NCBI GenBank assembly: GCA_020161295.1 | Contig: JAIUOA010000002.1 | Location: 1 to 64,000, forward strand | Direction: 5' to 3' | DNA from: Bacillota bacterium | GTDB lineage: Bacteria > Bacillota > Clostridia > Peptostreptococcales > Acidaminobacteraceae | Length of the DNA stretch: 64,000 nt | Shown here: one piece after another, positions 42,537-51,120 of the stretch | How the letters are laid out: the number at the start of each line of letters is the position of its first letter | Numbering within the stretch: position 1 is the first letter of the stretch | The notes under the pieces: generated by a model | Seen by the model: only the letters and a program-made list of their open reading frames with translations | Databases searched by the model: none | What the model was told of the DNA's origin: nothing | Made by a program: the position numbers and the translations under genes

Positions 42537-42836
42537 ATGCCGAATTTATACCAATATGCACTCACTGATGAAGAAATTTTTGAAAATGTATTTGACGACG
42601 AACGTTATTTAATGAACCACGTGGTTATGGCACCTGGTAAAAAGTTTCCAAAGCACCCAACAGACGCGGAGGTGACCATCATCGTGCTTCGCGGCACACT
42701 TACCGCCATGGCATCCTCTGACGCACCTATCGACATCATCAAGGGGCAAGTGCTCCAGATTGAGAAGGGCACAGATTCGGCACTTTCAAACGAGACGGAC
42801 GAGGTCTGTGAATTACTGGTATTAAAGGTTAAGTAA
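42537..42836 (+). CDS. Cupin-domain protein
   Basis: The 99-residue cupin has MNHVVMAPGKKFPKHPTDAEVTIIVLRGTLTAM and IIKGQVLQIEKGTDSALSN, a one-barrel cupin without an attached catalytic domain. It resembles the cupin at 30788 in general form. The function is unknown. AAAGGA precedes ATG 42537. Confidence 0.82.
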   Translation: MPNLYQYALTDEEIFENVFDDERYLMNHVVMAPGKKFPKHPTDAEVTIIVLRGTLTAMASSDAPIDIIKGQVLQIEKGTDSALSNETDEVCELLVLKVK

Positions 42837-42867
42837 TCCCATCATTTAGTAAGAATTAGGAGTTTTT

Positions 42868-43158
42868 ATGAGTTCATGCATTTGTAGTACCTGCAAAAAT
42901 TTAAAAAGCGTTGCCGACGAAGAGGATATCGAGGGCAACGGCATTATCGAGTCATGTGAATTTGGATTTCCATCTGAGGATTGTGAGACCTGTGAACTGG
43001 AAGGCTGCGAGTTAACCTGTGATCATTATGTCAGCGACATAGGGTCAGAGGATTTTATGATGACCACTTGTTCGCGATGTGGCGTCTCTATAAAGCTGAT
43101 GGCGAATCGCCAAGATGGCGATGTCTACTGCTTCGATTGCTATTTAAAGAAGCAATAG
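42868..43158 (+). CDS. Small cysteine-rich protein
   Basis: The 96-residue protein has four cysteines in a first cluster (MSSCICSTCKNL), a central acidic cluster (SEDCETCELEGCELTC) and a C-terminal zinc-finger-like pair (CSRCG, then CFDCYLKK). It is probably a zinc- or iron-sulfur-binding protein, and I recognise no family. AGGAG lies before ATG 42868. It ends inside the convergent CPBP gene. Confidence 0.6.
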   Translation: MSSCICSTCKNLKSVADEEDIEGNGIIESCEFGFPSEDCETCELEGCELTCDHYVSDIGSEDFMMTTCSRCGVSIKLMANRQDGDVYCFDCYLKKQ

Positions 43159-43815
43159 GAAGCCCACGATATTGATGGCGAAGTTTGCGAACATGTGCAC
43201 CATCCATGAAGCGACGATATTGCCTGTGTGCTCGTTTAGTTGATTGAAAATCAGGCCCCCCACAAACAGCGAAATCATCACCAGTGCGAAGAGCAAGGGT
43301 GAGAACCAATTGGCGATGATGGAGAGGTGATAAACGGCGAAGATACTGGCACTAAAGATCATGGCGAAGCGTTTCGTGGAAAGACGGCGAAGCTCGATAA
43401 AAGCAAAGCCTCTAAAGAAGAACTCTTCGAGCAGTGAGTTTACAAAGGAAACGTAGAGTGCCAGGAGGACGAATGTGTTTCTGTTCACTTCCAGGTCATG
43501 CCTAAGAGAAGCCTCCACAGCTGAAAAATCGAAGAATCGTCCAATCGAGAAGTATGCACCTAAAATGAGGAGAAATAGTAAGCTTCCTAGTAATGCTGAG
43601 GATTTAAGGTGCTGATTACTCGTCTTTAAAAGATGTGTATAGGAGACATCATGCGTAATTTTCGCATAAAGAAGTGGTATCGCCAAAAATAGAAGTAGCT
43701 TAACGGTTGAGTGGATTATATAGCTGGGTTCCCAGAGGATATCGACGATGGCCATGATGCTGCAGGCGAAAAGAATCGTAAAGATCATGGTGATTAATCT
43801 GGTTTTGTTGTTCAT
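43144..43815 (-). CDS. CPBP-family intramembrane metalloprotease
   Basis: The 223-residue membrane protein has six or so hydrophobic segments and the CPBP (Abi/CAAX protease-like) motif EEFFFRGF, followed by a helix with FAVYHL and NLNEHTGN-type residues near the end. Such proteins process prenylated or other peptides, or confer bacteriocin immunity. It is a single gene, and its 3' end overlaps the Cys-rich gene by 15 bp. Confidence 0.85.
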   Translation of the reverse strand: MNNKTRLITMIFTILFACSIMAIVDILWEPSYIIHSTVKLLLFLAIPLLYAKITHDVSYTHLLKTSNQHLKSSALLGSLLFLLILGAYFSIGRFFDFSAVEASLRHDLEVNRNTFVLLALYVSFVNSLLEEFFFRGFAFIELRRLSTKRFAMIFSASIFAVYHLSIIANWFSPLLFALVMISLFVGGLIFNQLNEHTGNIVASWMVHMFANFAINIVGFLLLL

Positions 43816-43877
43816 AAGTCACCTCTTTGCATTATTCATCCACAGCATAACACGCCAAGGTTAAAATACGGAAAGAA

Positions 43878-43921
43878 AAATGGGCATCGCACCTCTAGTA
43901 AGAGATTGCATATGCCCATTT
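43878..43921 (-). terminator. Terminator of the DUF1292 gene
   Basis: AAATGGGCAT (43878-43887) and ATGCCCATTT (43912-43921) pair around 24 bases. On the minus strand T residues follow. Confidence 0.65.
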
Positions 43922-43924
43922 GTT

Positions 43925-44251
43925 TTATGCTTCGTCTTCCTCATCCTCTTCGACGAGTTCGTTAAATGCAGCTGCTACCAGCTCGTATTCTTCGTCGCTG
44001 ACGATTTCTGTAAGCTCAAGGGACTCATCTTCGTGCTCAACAAAGCCGTAAAGGAGTGCCACTTCTTCTTCAGGGTGGAGAAGCGCGATGTACTCTTTGC
44101 CTTCCACTTCGAAGATTTCTAATATCGGACAAACCAGCTCTTCGCCGTTTTCAAGCTCAAGCGTTACGGTGTGTACGTGCTCATGATCGTGATCATGGTC
44201 ATGGTCGTGGCCACAGCCGCAACCGTTATTTTCATTTTTGATTTCAGACAT
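43925..44251 (-). CDS. DUF1292 protein with histidine-rich N terminus
   Basis: The 108-residue protein has a short DUF1292 domain (VTLELENGEELVCPILEIFEVEGKEYIALL) and a strongly acidic end. Before the domain lies HDHDHDHDHEHVH, a metal-binding-like run. DUF1292 proteins are common in Bacillota and of unknown role. The His run could bind zinc or nickel; this is inference. The start at 44251 follows AGGTGA. Confidence 0.85.
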   Translation of the reverse strand: MSEIKNENNGCGCGHDHDHDHDHEHVHTVTLELENGEELVCPILEIFEVEGKEYIALLHPEEEVALLYGFVEHEDESLELTEIVSDEEYELVAAAFNELVEEDEEDEA

Positions 44252-44323
44252 TTTTTCACCTCAAATTAAGATACATAAATTATACACTGACATCGGAGAG
44301 ATGTCGAGGGTTCCTATCTGATA

Positions 44324-44998
44324 TTATAGGATGCCAAGCGTCTTTTTTGCTTCTGGAAGCTGGCGGTAGTAAGCATCATAGAATGTTTCTTCTGCCCCTG
44401 GGTCTATACTGAAGAAGGTGGTTAAAAAGTACTGTGAAAGCTTATTTGCGGTTTGGGTGTCATGCTCAAACTTGAGCCTGAATTTCAGTGCTTTAACGAT
44501 CTGGTACCAAGAAAGGATGAATTTTTTATTTTCCTCATAGTCGTCGATAGCGATCCACTTATCTACTGGGATGAGTTTTAAGATGGGCTTTACGCAGGCG
44601 CCGATTTGTAGGAAGTATTTAAAATCATTAGGCATGTCCGTATAAACCCTTCCCAGTGGAAATAGACGGCATGTGCTCGGTCTAAACCCATGAACATCAC
44701 ACCGATTATCTACGTTTAGAAAGGTACAACGTTCATCGCTTCCGATTGTTTTTAGATGGGGAATCATCAGTTTTCCATCGGGGATAGTGGTCACATGCTG
44801 GTGATTAAGCGCCTCAAAGGTTAAATTTGTGGCATTTCTCAGCTGAAAGACATCATATGGATTCAATTCAACCATGCCATCAATTCCCAAACAGCAGGCA
44901 TGACAGAGGACGCAGCCACTTGTATCCGCCTTGACATGGTCTTTTTCCGTGTATAATCGACCGTTTGAGATCGTCATCAGGTCGTCTATCTTCTTCAT
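44324..44998 (-). CDS. YkgJ-type cysteine-cluster protein
   Basis: The 224-residue protein has the YkgJ pattern: CVLCHACC near residues 28-35, then CTFLNVDNRCDVHGFRPSTCRLFP. This cysteine set is thought to bind zinc or an iron-sulfur cluster. Its ATG overlaps the end of the GGDEF gene by four bases, so the two are cotranscribed. The function is unknown. Confidence 0.8.
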   Translation of the reverse strand: MKKIDDLMTISNGRLYTEKDHVKADTSGCVLCHACCLGIDGMVELNPYDVFQLRNATNLTFEALNHQHVTTIPDGKLMIPHLKTIGSDERCTFLNVDNRCDVHGFRPSTCRLFPLGRVYTDMPNDFKYFLQIGACVKPILKLIPVDKWIAIDDYEENKKFILSWYQIVKALKFRLKFEHDTQTANKLSQYFLTTFFSIDPGAEETFYDAYYRQLPEAKKTLGIL

Positions 44999-46800
44999 CT
45001 ATTAATCTCCTTTGAACTAACGACGCGGTTTCTGCCGTTTTCTTTTGCCTGATAAAGTGCTTCGTCTGCTTCGTGGATTAATTGTTTTTCATCGAGGATG
45101 CCATCGTGAACGGCTGCGACGCCGAAGCTGGCGGTAATGCCGAAGCCTCCAGCCGGGAAGCTAAACTCAATGGCTTCAACCTGTTTTCTTAGTTGCTCGG
45201 CATGTCTTATGGCATCTTCGAGAGAAGTAAAGCGAAGGATGATTAAAAATTCCTCGCCACCAAAACGACCGACGATATCTGAACGTCTTGAGTGTTCGAT
45301 AAGAACTTCAGAAACTTTTTTAAGCACTTCGTCACCGATCATATGGCCGTACGTGTCGTTTACGATTTTAAATAAATCTAAGTCAATCATCAAAATGGAA
45401 AGCGCACCGTTATAACGTTTATAGCCTTCTAGCTCGATTTGGAGTGTTTCCATAAGATACCCTTTGTTAAAGAGATGGGTTAAGCTATCCACTTTCGAGA
45501 GATTTTCGAATTTATTCTTCTCAGACTCGAGCTCTTGAGTTCTGGAAATCACGAGTTGTTCCATGTTGAGCTTTAAATAGGCCTCTGTACGTAGCGCGCG
45601 ATGGAGTCTCATGGCCAAAACAGCTGCTTGAGATAATATGAGAACGAAAAGCCCCATGCTAAGGTAATAACCGGTTTTTATGAGAAGCATGCTATAAAGG
45701 ATGTCATTGATGGCGACTACGAAAAAAACGATATACCCTAAAGTATAGATGATGGCACCTTCTATATGAAGCCAAATCCCCTTAAGTGCCCAGAAGAGAA
45801 TCATCGCGGCAGAGACGAAAATAAGTAACTGATAGACGATAAAGGTCTCTTGGTACCATCTTTGTGGGAGTAGGAGTATTAAGAACGCTTGTATCACGGA
45901 GGCCAAATAAAAAAACCATTCATAGCGTGAGGTCACGAGTGGTCGGAAACATTCGGATGCAAATTTCATAAAAGAAACCGCTATGCCAGGGATCATCAAA
46001 TAGGCGATACGAAGCCCCATATCATAGTTGACAAAAGAGTAGAGCTCAAAGCCTAACTGGTGTCCGGCAAACAGCGATTTAACAGTAACAAAAGTACATG
46101 CTAAAGCAAAGTAGAGAACGGCTTTATCTTCTCGCATGATGAAAAATAGAATCCATAGATAAAGTGTCATAAAGAAAATTGCTCCGATCATAAATGCATC
46201 TGATCGTTTAGAGGCCACTTCGTATTGATGGATTAAGCTTGCACTGCCGAAAAGGGTTTTTTGCCAAATCCCCATTAAATGACTGCTATTAGTGGACACG
46301 TGAATCACCACTTCAGCAGTATTGGTATCTGGTCTAAAGAAGGCAGTTTTTACTTTTGCTTCGGATATGGTTAACTGTGGTTCGGTGGATGGAACGCCAA
46401 GGCTGGCTATTTTCTCTCCATTTACATAAAAATCATAGGCGGTTAAGGCATCCATTAGGTGAAAACCATAGAGTTTTCCAGGCGTCAACCCAGTGATGTT
46501 CAAACGATAAGAGGCATGTGTAACACCGGAGCTAACTTTCCATGTGAATGGCATGGCACCATACTTAATGTCCTCAGCATTAAAACCGCGCATGGGAATG
46601 AAGGTGTTTGGATAGATTTCTATATCGCCTGTCAGCTGGTAGATCACCTGATCTAAATCAAGAGTAGAAACATCTAAAACCCCCGAATTTAGTTCTGCAG
46701 CAGGACTAAAAGACCCTTGGAAGTTGATGAGGGGCCTAAGAAGTAGGGCGATGGTAGATGCAAATAGTAGGAAAATTAACAGCGTATTTTTTATTTTCAT
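44995..46800 (-). CDS. 7TMR-DISM membrane protein with GGDEF diguanylate cyclase
   Basis: The 601-residue protein has an N-terminal signal/anchor, an extracytoplasmic beta-rich region (7TMR-DISMED2-like, about 50-190), a seven-helix module (about 200-400), and a C-terminal GGDEF domain. The latter has FGGEEF as the active site and an I-site RxxD (RRSD) five residues before it, so c-di-GMP synthesis with product feedback is expected. ATG 46800 follows AAAGGTGA; the ATG at 46830 lacks a ribosome site. It is cotranscribed with the YkgJ gene. Confidence 0.88.
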   Translation of the reverse strand: MKIKNTLLIFLLFASTIALLLRPLINFQGSFSPAAELNSGVLDVSTLDLDQVIYQLTGDIEIYPNTFIPMRGFNAEDIKYGAMPFTWKVSSGVTHASYRLNITGLTPGKLYGFHLMDALTAYDFYVNGEKIASLGVPSTEPQLTISEAKVKTAFFRPDTNTAEVVIHVSTNSSHLMGIWQKTLFGSASLIHQYEVASKRSDAFMIGAIFFMTLYLWILFFIMREDKAVLYFALACTFVTVKSLFAGHQLGFELYSFVNYDMGLRIAYLMIPGIAVSFMKFASECFRPLVTSRYEWFFYLASVIQAFLILLLPQRWYQETFIVYQLLIFVSAAMILFWALKGIWLHIEGAIIYTLGYIVFFVVAINDILYSMLLIKTGYYLSMGLFVLILSQAAVLAMRLHRALRTEAYLKLNMEQLVISRTQELESEKNKFENLSKVDSLTHLFNKGYLMETLQIELEGYKRYNGALSILMIDLDLFKIVNDTYGHMIGDEVLKKVSEVLIEHSRRSDIVGRFGGEEFLIILRFTSLEDAIRHAEQLRKQVEAIEFSFPAGGFGITASFGVAAVHDGILDEKQLIHEADEALYQAKENGRNRVVSSKEINR

Positions 46801-46964
46801 GGGTTCACCTTTTGTCATATTGATTTGCATAAGATTGTTTAGTGATTATACCCCAAATTATAGCATAGTCGACATGCGAACAGTACAAAATACCTAGGCG
46901 AAAATAAAGGGTTTTTATGATTTTTAGCGAAATAGGTAATACTATTGGTTAGTGGGAGGATTGA

Positions 46965-48281
46965 ATGTTAAAAAAGGGAACTGGCGTTTTGATTTTTGCG
47001 TTGTTTCTGTTTTTACTGACAGGATGTAGTACAAAGAATCAAACCGATCCAACGGATCGAATAAACGCAACCGATCAAGCAAACGCTTCTGAGCAAAGCG
47101 GCTCGGCTGAAGAAAAGGATTCAACTGCCCAGAGGTTGGAAGACTTGAATTTTGTATATGATAACCTCGTCAGCAAGCATAAGAATGCTTTTGCATTAGT
47201 GAGTGAGGCGGAATTGCTGGCTGAAAAACAGCGCATCGAGAGTAATCTTGAAGGCTTTTCGGATGCTGAGTTTTATTTTGAACTAAAGCGATTCGTCAGT
47301 AAGCTTGGTGATGCCCATACAAACGTCTATTATTCAGATAGTGTGTATAAGCATTTGATGGCACTGCCGTTTGCGGTGGACAAATATGGGGATGCGTGGC
47401 ATTTGATGATGCTGGATGAAGAAAATCACTTCTATATGGGTGCAGAGGTGTTTGAGATTAATGGGGTTAAAATTGCGGATGTCTATGAAAAATCTAAAGC
47501 AATTATGTCTTACGAAAATGAAGCATGGGCGACGACGCAGTTTTCAAATACCATCAATTTCAAGGAAGCACTAGAAGCCATCGGTGTAGTGGAAAAGGAT
47601 GCGCCGATTAAGCTTACGGTCAAGTCCATGGGGGGAGTCGACGGTGAAATCGAGGTGAAGCCGCTGAGCTGGAACGATCTCGCCAGTGCTGAAATCGATG
47701 TGCTCGATGGCGAATCCTATGCACCGACCTGGCTTCAAAATGGAAACTACAGTGCAAAAGCACTGGATAACGACCATTTTTATATTCAGTATAACGTCTG
47801 TGAGGATTCAAGCGACCTGCCGATTAAAGACTTCGCAGCCTCCATCGCTTCAGAGCTCGAAGCGAATGCCTATAAAAAAGTGATTATCGATCTCAGATAT
47901 AACTCAGGCGGCAACTCTGATGTCATCGAACCACTGCTTGAAATGCTTAAAAAGCAACGGGAAAAGGGAAATCTCACTTTCTATACGTTAATCGGTGGAA
48001 AGACGTTTTCCTCAGCGATTATTAACGCAGTCCAGTTGAAGGATGAGCTGGGAAGTATCCTGGTGGGTTCGCCGACGGGTGGTAATGTGAACCACTTTGG
48101 AAAGGTTCAAAGCTTCGAACTCCCAAATGCACCCATGATCGTCACTTATTCGGTCAAATATTTCGAAATGATCGATGGCTATGATAAGGATTCCCTTTAT
48201 CCGGATCATGAAGTGACGGAATCCTTTGATGATTTCATCAAGGGCATCGATACAGCAGTGGAGTGGATAAAGAAACAGTAG
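46965..48281 (+). CDS. S41-family peptidase, lipoprotein
   Basis: The 438-residue protein starts with a lipoprotein signal and lipobox LLTGC near residue 21, then a low-complexity linker. The later part matches tail-specific (S41) proteases: KLGDAHTNVY, VIIDLRYNSGGNSDV and the likely catalytic serine in GGKTFSSAIINA. No clear PDZ domain is seen. It should act outside the membrane on unknown proteins. The gene stands alone and ends before a strong hairpin. Confidence 0.85.
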   Translation: MLKKGTGVLIFALFLFLLTGCSTKNQTDPTDRINATDQANASEQSGSAEEKDSTAQRLEDLNFVYDNLVSKHKNAFALVSEAELLAEKQRIESNLEGFSDAEFYFELKRFVSKLGDAHTNVYYSDSVYKHLMALPFAVDKYGDAWHLMMLDEENHFYMGAEVFEINGVKIADVYEKSKAIMSYENEAWATTQFSNTINFKEALEAIGVVEKDAPIKLTVKSMGGVDGEIEVKPLSWNDLASAEIDVLDGESYAPTWLQNGNYSAKALDNDHFYIQYNVCEDSSDLPIKDFAASIASELEANAYKKVIIDLRYNSGGNSDVIEPLLEMLKKQREKGNLTFYTLIGGKTFSSAIINAVQLKDELGSILVGSPTGGNVNHFGKVQSFELPNAPMIVTYSVKYFEMIDGYDKDSLYPDHEVTESFDDFIKGIDTAVEWIKKQ

Positions 48282-48310
48282 CAGGGTTAAGTAACAGTCA
48301 CATAAAAAGC

Positions 48311-48353
48311 AAGGCGTGAGGGTTCGTAAAGAATCCTCACGCCTTATTTTTTT
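48311..48353. terminator. Terminator between S41 peptidase and proS
   Basis: AAGGCGTGAGG (48311-48321) pairs with CCTCACGCCTT (48335-48345), followed by a run of seven T residues. Confidence 0.85.
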
Positions 48354-48368
48354 ATTAGTTTTTTTCGA

Positions 48369-50090
48369 TTAACCGTTGATTTCAGCGAAAAGCTCAGAGA
48401 TTAATGCTTTAATTTCCTCGACCACTGAATCAGCTGCCACCTTTTTATTCACGCGCTTATCGCGTGTAACGATTTCTACCAATGATTCTTTAAGATTTTT
48501 TGGGCTGACGATGACGCGTACAGGTACGCCGAGTAAATCGGCATCTGCAAACATGAAGCCTGGTCGAACGTCTCTGTCATCGTAAATGACTTCGATGTTT
48601 TGGTTTTGAAGCGTTTTATAGAGGTTGTCTGCAAAGCCTTTTGCTTCAGCGTCATCAACGCGTAAGCAGCAAAGGTGAACCTGCCATGGCGCGATAGTGA
48701 TCGGCCAGATTGGACCGTAGTCGTCGTGTTTCGCTTCGCAGACCGATGCAGCCAGTCGGCCGACGCCGATACCATAGCAGCCCATGATTGGGTGCTGTGG
48801 TTCGCCGTTCACGTCTTGATATGTCATGCCCATGCCTTTAGAGTATTTGGTGCCGAGCTGGAAGATGTTACCCACCTCGATGCCTCTAGAAAGCTTGATG
48901 CTATGGTTACCACATTTAGGGCAGATACCGCTCTCTTGGATTTTTGATAGGTCACTATAATTGACGGGACCGTAGTCTCTTTCGAAGTTGAAGCCTGTGT
49001 AGTGGTAGTCCTTTTCATTGGCACCCACGACGAGGCTGTCGATGCCTTTTAAAGAGCGATCGAATAAGACAGTGACGTCTTTTGAAAGGCCTTTAGGACC
49101 GATAAAGCCTGCGACGATGCCAGAGTTTTCGGTGATGGTTGCTGGATAGACTTGGTCGCCTAGATGGTTGACGAGCTTGATGTCATTAATGTCCATGTCA
49201 CCACGCGTGAAGACCACGACATAGCTATCGTCAGCGTTGCGCTGGTAAACGACGGCTTTACAGGACTGTTTAATGCTGGACTTTAAGAAGCCGGTGACTT
49301 CCTCGATGGTTTTCGCATCAGGCGTATGGACCTTAGTAAGTGGTGCGGCTGCCACGGTATCGTTTACGATGATGGTTTCTGCTGCCTCCATGTTTGCACT
49401 GAAGTCACATGCATCGCAAATCGCCAGTGAGTCTTCGCCGATAGGTGTGAGTAGCATGAACTCGTGTGCGACCTTGCCGCCCATCATACCTGTATCGGAT
49501 GCCACAGTGATGACCTCTGGGATGCCCGCGCGTTTAAAGATACGGTTATAGGCATCGAGGCACTTATCATAATACGCTTCGAGGTCTTCCTGTGTGAGGT
49601 GGAAGGAATAAGCGTCCTTCATGGTAAACTCGCGAACGCGGATCAGCCCTGCGCGTGGGCGCGCTTCATCTCTAAATTTGGTTTGAATCTGATAAATCAT
49701 AAATGGATAACGGGAATAGGTGTTTGCATAGTCTCTGACGAGGTGGACGGCTGCTTCCTCGTGCGTCATGCCGAGGACCATAGGCGTGTCACCGCGGTCT
49801 TTAAAACGCAGGAGCTCACTGCCAATGCTTTGGTACCTTCCAGATTCTTCCCATAAGCTTCCTGGGAGGACCACTGGGAAGAGGACTTCCTGTCCGTCGA
49901 TGGCATCCATTTCCTCACGAATGATGTTTTCGATTTTGTGGGTGATGCGTTTAAGGGATGGATATTGGGAGAAGATACCGTTTGCCACGTTCTTCATGTA
50001 TCCGCCTTTGATCATCAGTGCGTGGCTGTCCACGACACAGTCGGATGGTCTCTCTTTAAAGCGCTCACCGACGAGGTTTACAAGTTTCAT
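48369..50090 (-). CDS. proS: Prolyl-tRNA synthetase
   Basis: The 573-residue class II synthetase is of the long bacterial type. Motif 2 is in SRYPFMIYQIQTKFRDEARPRAGLIRVREF, followed by TMKDAYSFH. An editing (INS) domain lies in the middle (SEDSLAICD to VVGANEKDY), then motif 3 GIGVGRLAAS and a C-terminal anticodon-binding domain (DDAEAKGFADNLYKTLQNQ). It charges tRNA-Pro and is essential. A T-box leader senses uncharged tRNA-Pro. AGGAGG lies before the start at 50090. Confidence 0.97.
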   Translation of the reverse strand: MKLVNLVGERFKERPSDCVVDSHALMIKGGYMKNVANGIFSQYPSLKRITHKIENIIREEMDAIDGQEVLFPVVLPGSLWEESGRYQSIGSELLRFKDRGDTPMVLGMTHEEAAVHLVRDYANTYSRYPFMIYQIQTKFRDEARPRAGLIRVREFTMKDAYSFHLTQEDLEAYYDKCLDAYNRIFKRAGIPEVITVASDTGMMGGKVAHEFMLLTPIGEDSLAICDACDFSANMEAAETIIVNDTVAAAPLTKVHTPDAKTIEEVTGFLKSSIKQSCKAVVYQRNADDSYVVVFTRGDMDINDIKLVNHLGDQVYPATITENSGIVAGFIGPKGLSKDVTVLFDRSLKGIDSLVVGANEKDYHYTGFNFERDYGPVNYSDLSKIQESGICPKCGNHSIKLSRGIEVGNIFQLGTKYSKGMGMTYQDVNGEPQHPIMGCYGIGVGRLAASVCEAKHDDYGPIWPITIAPWQVHLCCLRVDDAEAKGFADNLYKTLQNQNIEVIYDDRDVRPGFMFADADLLGVPVRVIVSPKNLKESLVEIVTRDKRVNKKVAADSVVEEIKALISELFAEING

Positions 50091-50137
50091 AAGGGTTCCT
50101 CCTATTATATGATGGGTGATGAATTTAAAATAAAAAA

Positions 50138-50404
50138 GCCCTAAGCATATAGCTTAGGGCGAATGGACTCCGCGGTACCACCTAATTTCAGACGAGGTCT
50201 GCACTTGGATACAAACTGTCAGTACATTCTGCCTGCAGTTGATATCGTATCCCGATAACGGGGGAAGCCGGTTGAACTTTCCGGGGTTAACCATGGGTTC
50301 ACAGTTCAAAGCTAGGTTCGATGGATCATCTGTAGAGGCTTTCACCGACCACCTCTTCTCTGAAACATAGACACATCTACTGGGCTTATCATTACTTTTA
50401 AACA
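50138..50404 (-). ncRNA. T-box riboswitch (proline) of proS
   Basis: Read on the minus strand, the leader has a Stem I with the K-turn/AG-bulge parts CAGAGAA and GGTCGGTGAAA, then a candidate specifier loop GAACCTA. The codon CCU (Pro) is at 50314-50316. Next come the T-box AGGTGGTACCGCGG (50170-50183) and the terminator GCCCTAAGC / GCTTAGGGC (50138-50160) with a T run. Uncharged tRNA-Pro should favour the antiterminator. Confidence 0.9.
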
Positions 50405-50410
50405 TATCGG

Positions 50411-50440
50411 ATTTTAGCATAAAATACCGTGCTTTGTCAA
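50411..50440 (-). promoter_or_regulatory. Sigma-A promoter of the proS T-box leader
   Basis: On the minus strand TTGACA (50435-50440), an 18-bp spacer and TAAAAT (50411-50416) start the leader. Confidence 0.7.
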
Positions 50441-50451
50441 CTGTTTAGGCA

Positions 50452-50862
50452 TTAATTCTCAGGTTTTTGATGGTTAAAGCTCCAGTTGACACCGAATTGG
50501 TCGGTGAGTGCACCATAAATCGCACCCCAGAATGTGTCCTGTAATGGCATGGTGATATTGGCACCCGCAGAGAGGCCTTCAAATATGCGTCTGATTTCTT
50601 CTTCGGTATCGATATTGAGGTTGATTTGAACATTCATTCCTGGTTGGTATTCGCCTTCCTCAGATGTGTCTGAGAAGTACATCAGGTCGTCGCCGAGAAC
50701 AAGCTCAGCATGCATGACGCGATTAGCGATTTCGGCAGGAATCTCGGGCCCTTGTGAACCGTAACGCATGATTTCGCTTTGACTTCCACCGAGCACTTTA
50801 TGGTAAAAATTGAATGCCTCTTCACAGTTGCCATTGAAATAGAGATAAGGAACGACTTTCAT
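50452..50862 (-). CDS. VOC-family (PhnB-like) protein
   Basis: The 136-residue protein belongs to the VOC superfamily of the PhnB/3-demethylubiquinone-type group: VPYLYFNGNCEEAFNFYHKVLGG at the start, VMHAELVLGDDLMYFSD, and the terminal WGAIYGALTDQFGVNW. Its role is unknown. AAGGAG lies before the start at 50862. Confidence 0.88.
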   Translation of the reverse strand: MKVVPYLYFNGNCEEAFNFYHKVLGGSQSEIMRYGSQGPEIPAEIANRVMHAELVLGDDLMYFSDTSEEGEYQPGMNVQINLNIDTEEEIRRIFEGLSAGANITMPLQDTFWGAIYGALTDQFGVNWSFNHQKPEN

Positions 50863-51039
50863 AATAACTCCTTTCGGGTGATTTCACCCATCGTTTAGCG
50901 AGACTATGGTCATTTTACCCATAAATGAGAGCCGTAATCATCGCACTAATGAAACAATTAAATTCGGCTTAAACCCTGATGATGTCATTATTTTAACTTT
51001 TGTCACCATTCACCTCTGCCAAATTCGATGGTCTTTGTT

Positions 51040-51068
51040 TTGAAAAATGTTTGACTGCATGGTTTAAT
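51040..51068 (+). promoter_or_regulatory. Sigma-A promoter of the hexitol PTS operon
   Basis: TTGAAA (51040-51045), a 17-bp spacer and TTTAAT (51063-51068) precede the first PTS gene by about 50 bp. A GGCATGAGG stretch just downstream resembles a sigma-54 element only by chance. Confidence 0.5.
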
Positions 51069-51120
51069 TTGGGCATGAGGAAAGCATCCTCGATGAAACT
51101 TTTATTCCAAGGGGGAAACT

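Noticed and set aside
51070-51086. A GG-N10-GC pattern that resembles a sigma-54 promoter before mtlA
   Set aside because: The bases before GC are AA rather than TT, and the cognate regulator MtlR lacks an AAA+ domain. A sigma-A promoter just upstream (51040-51068) explains the gene.
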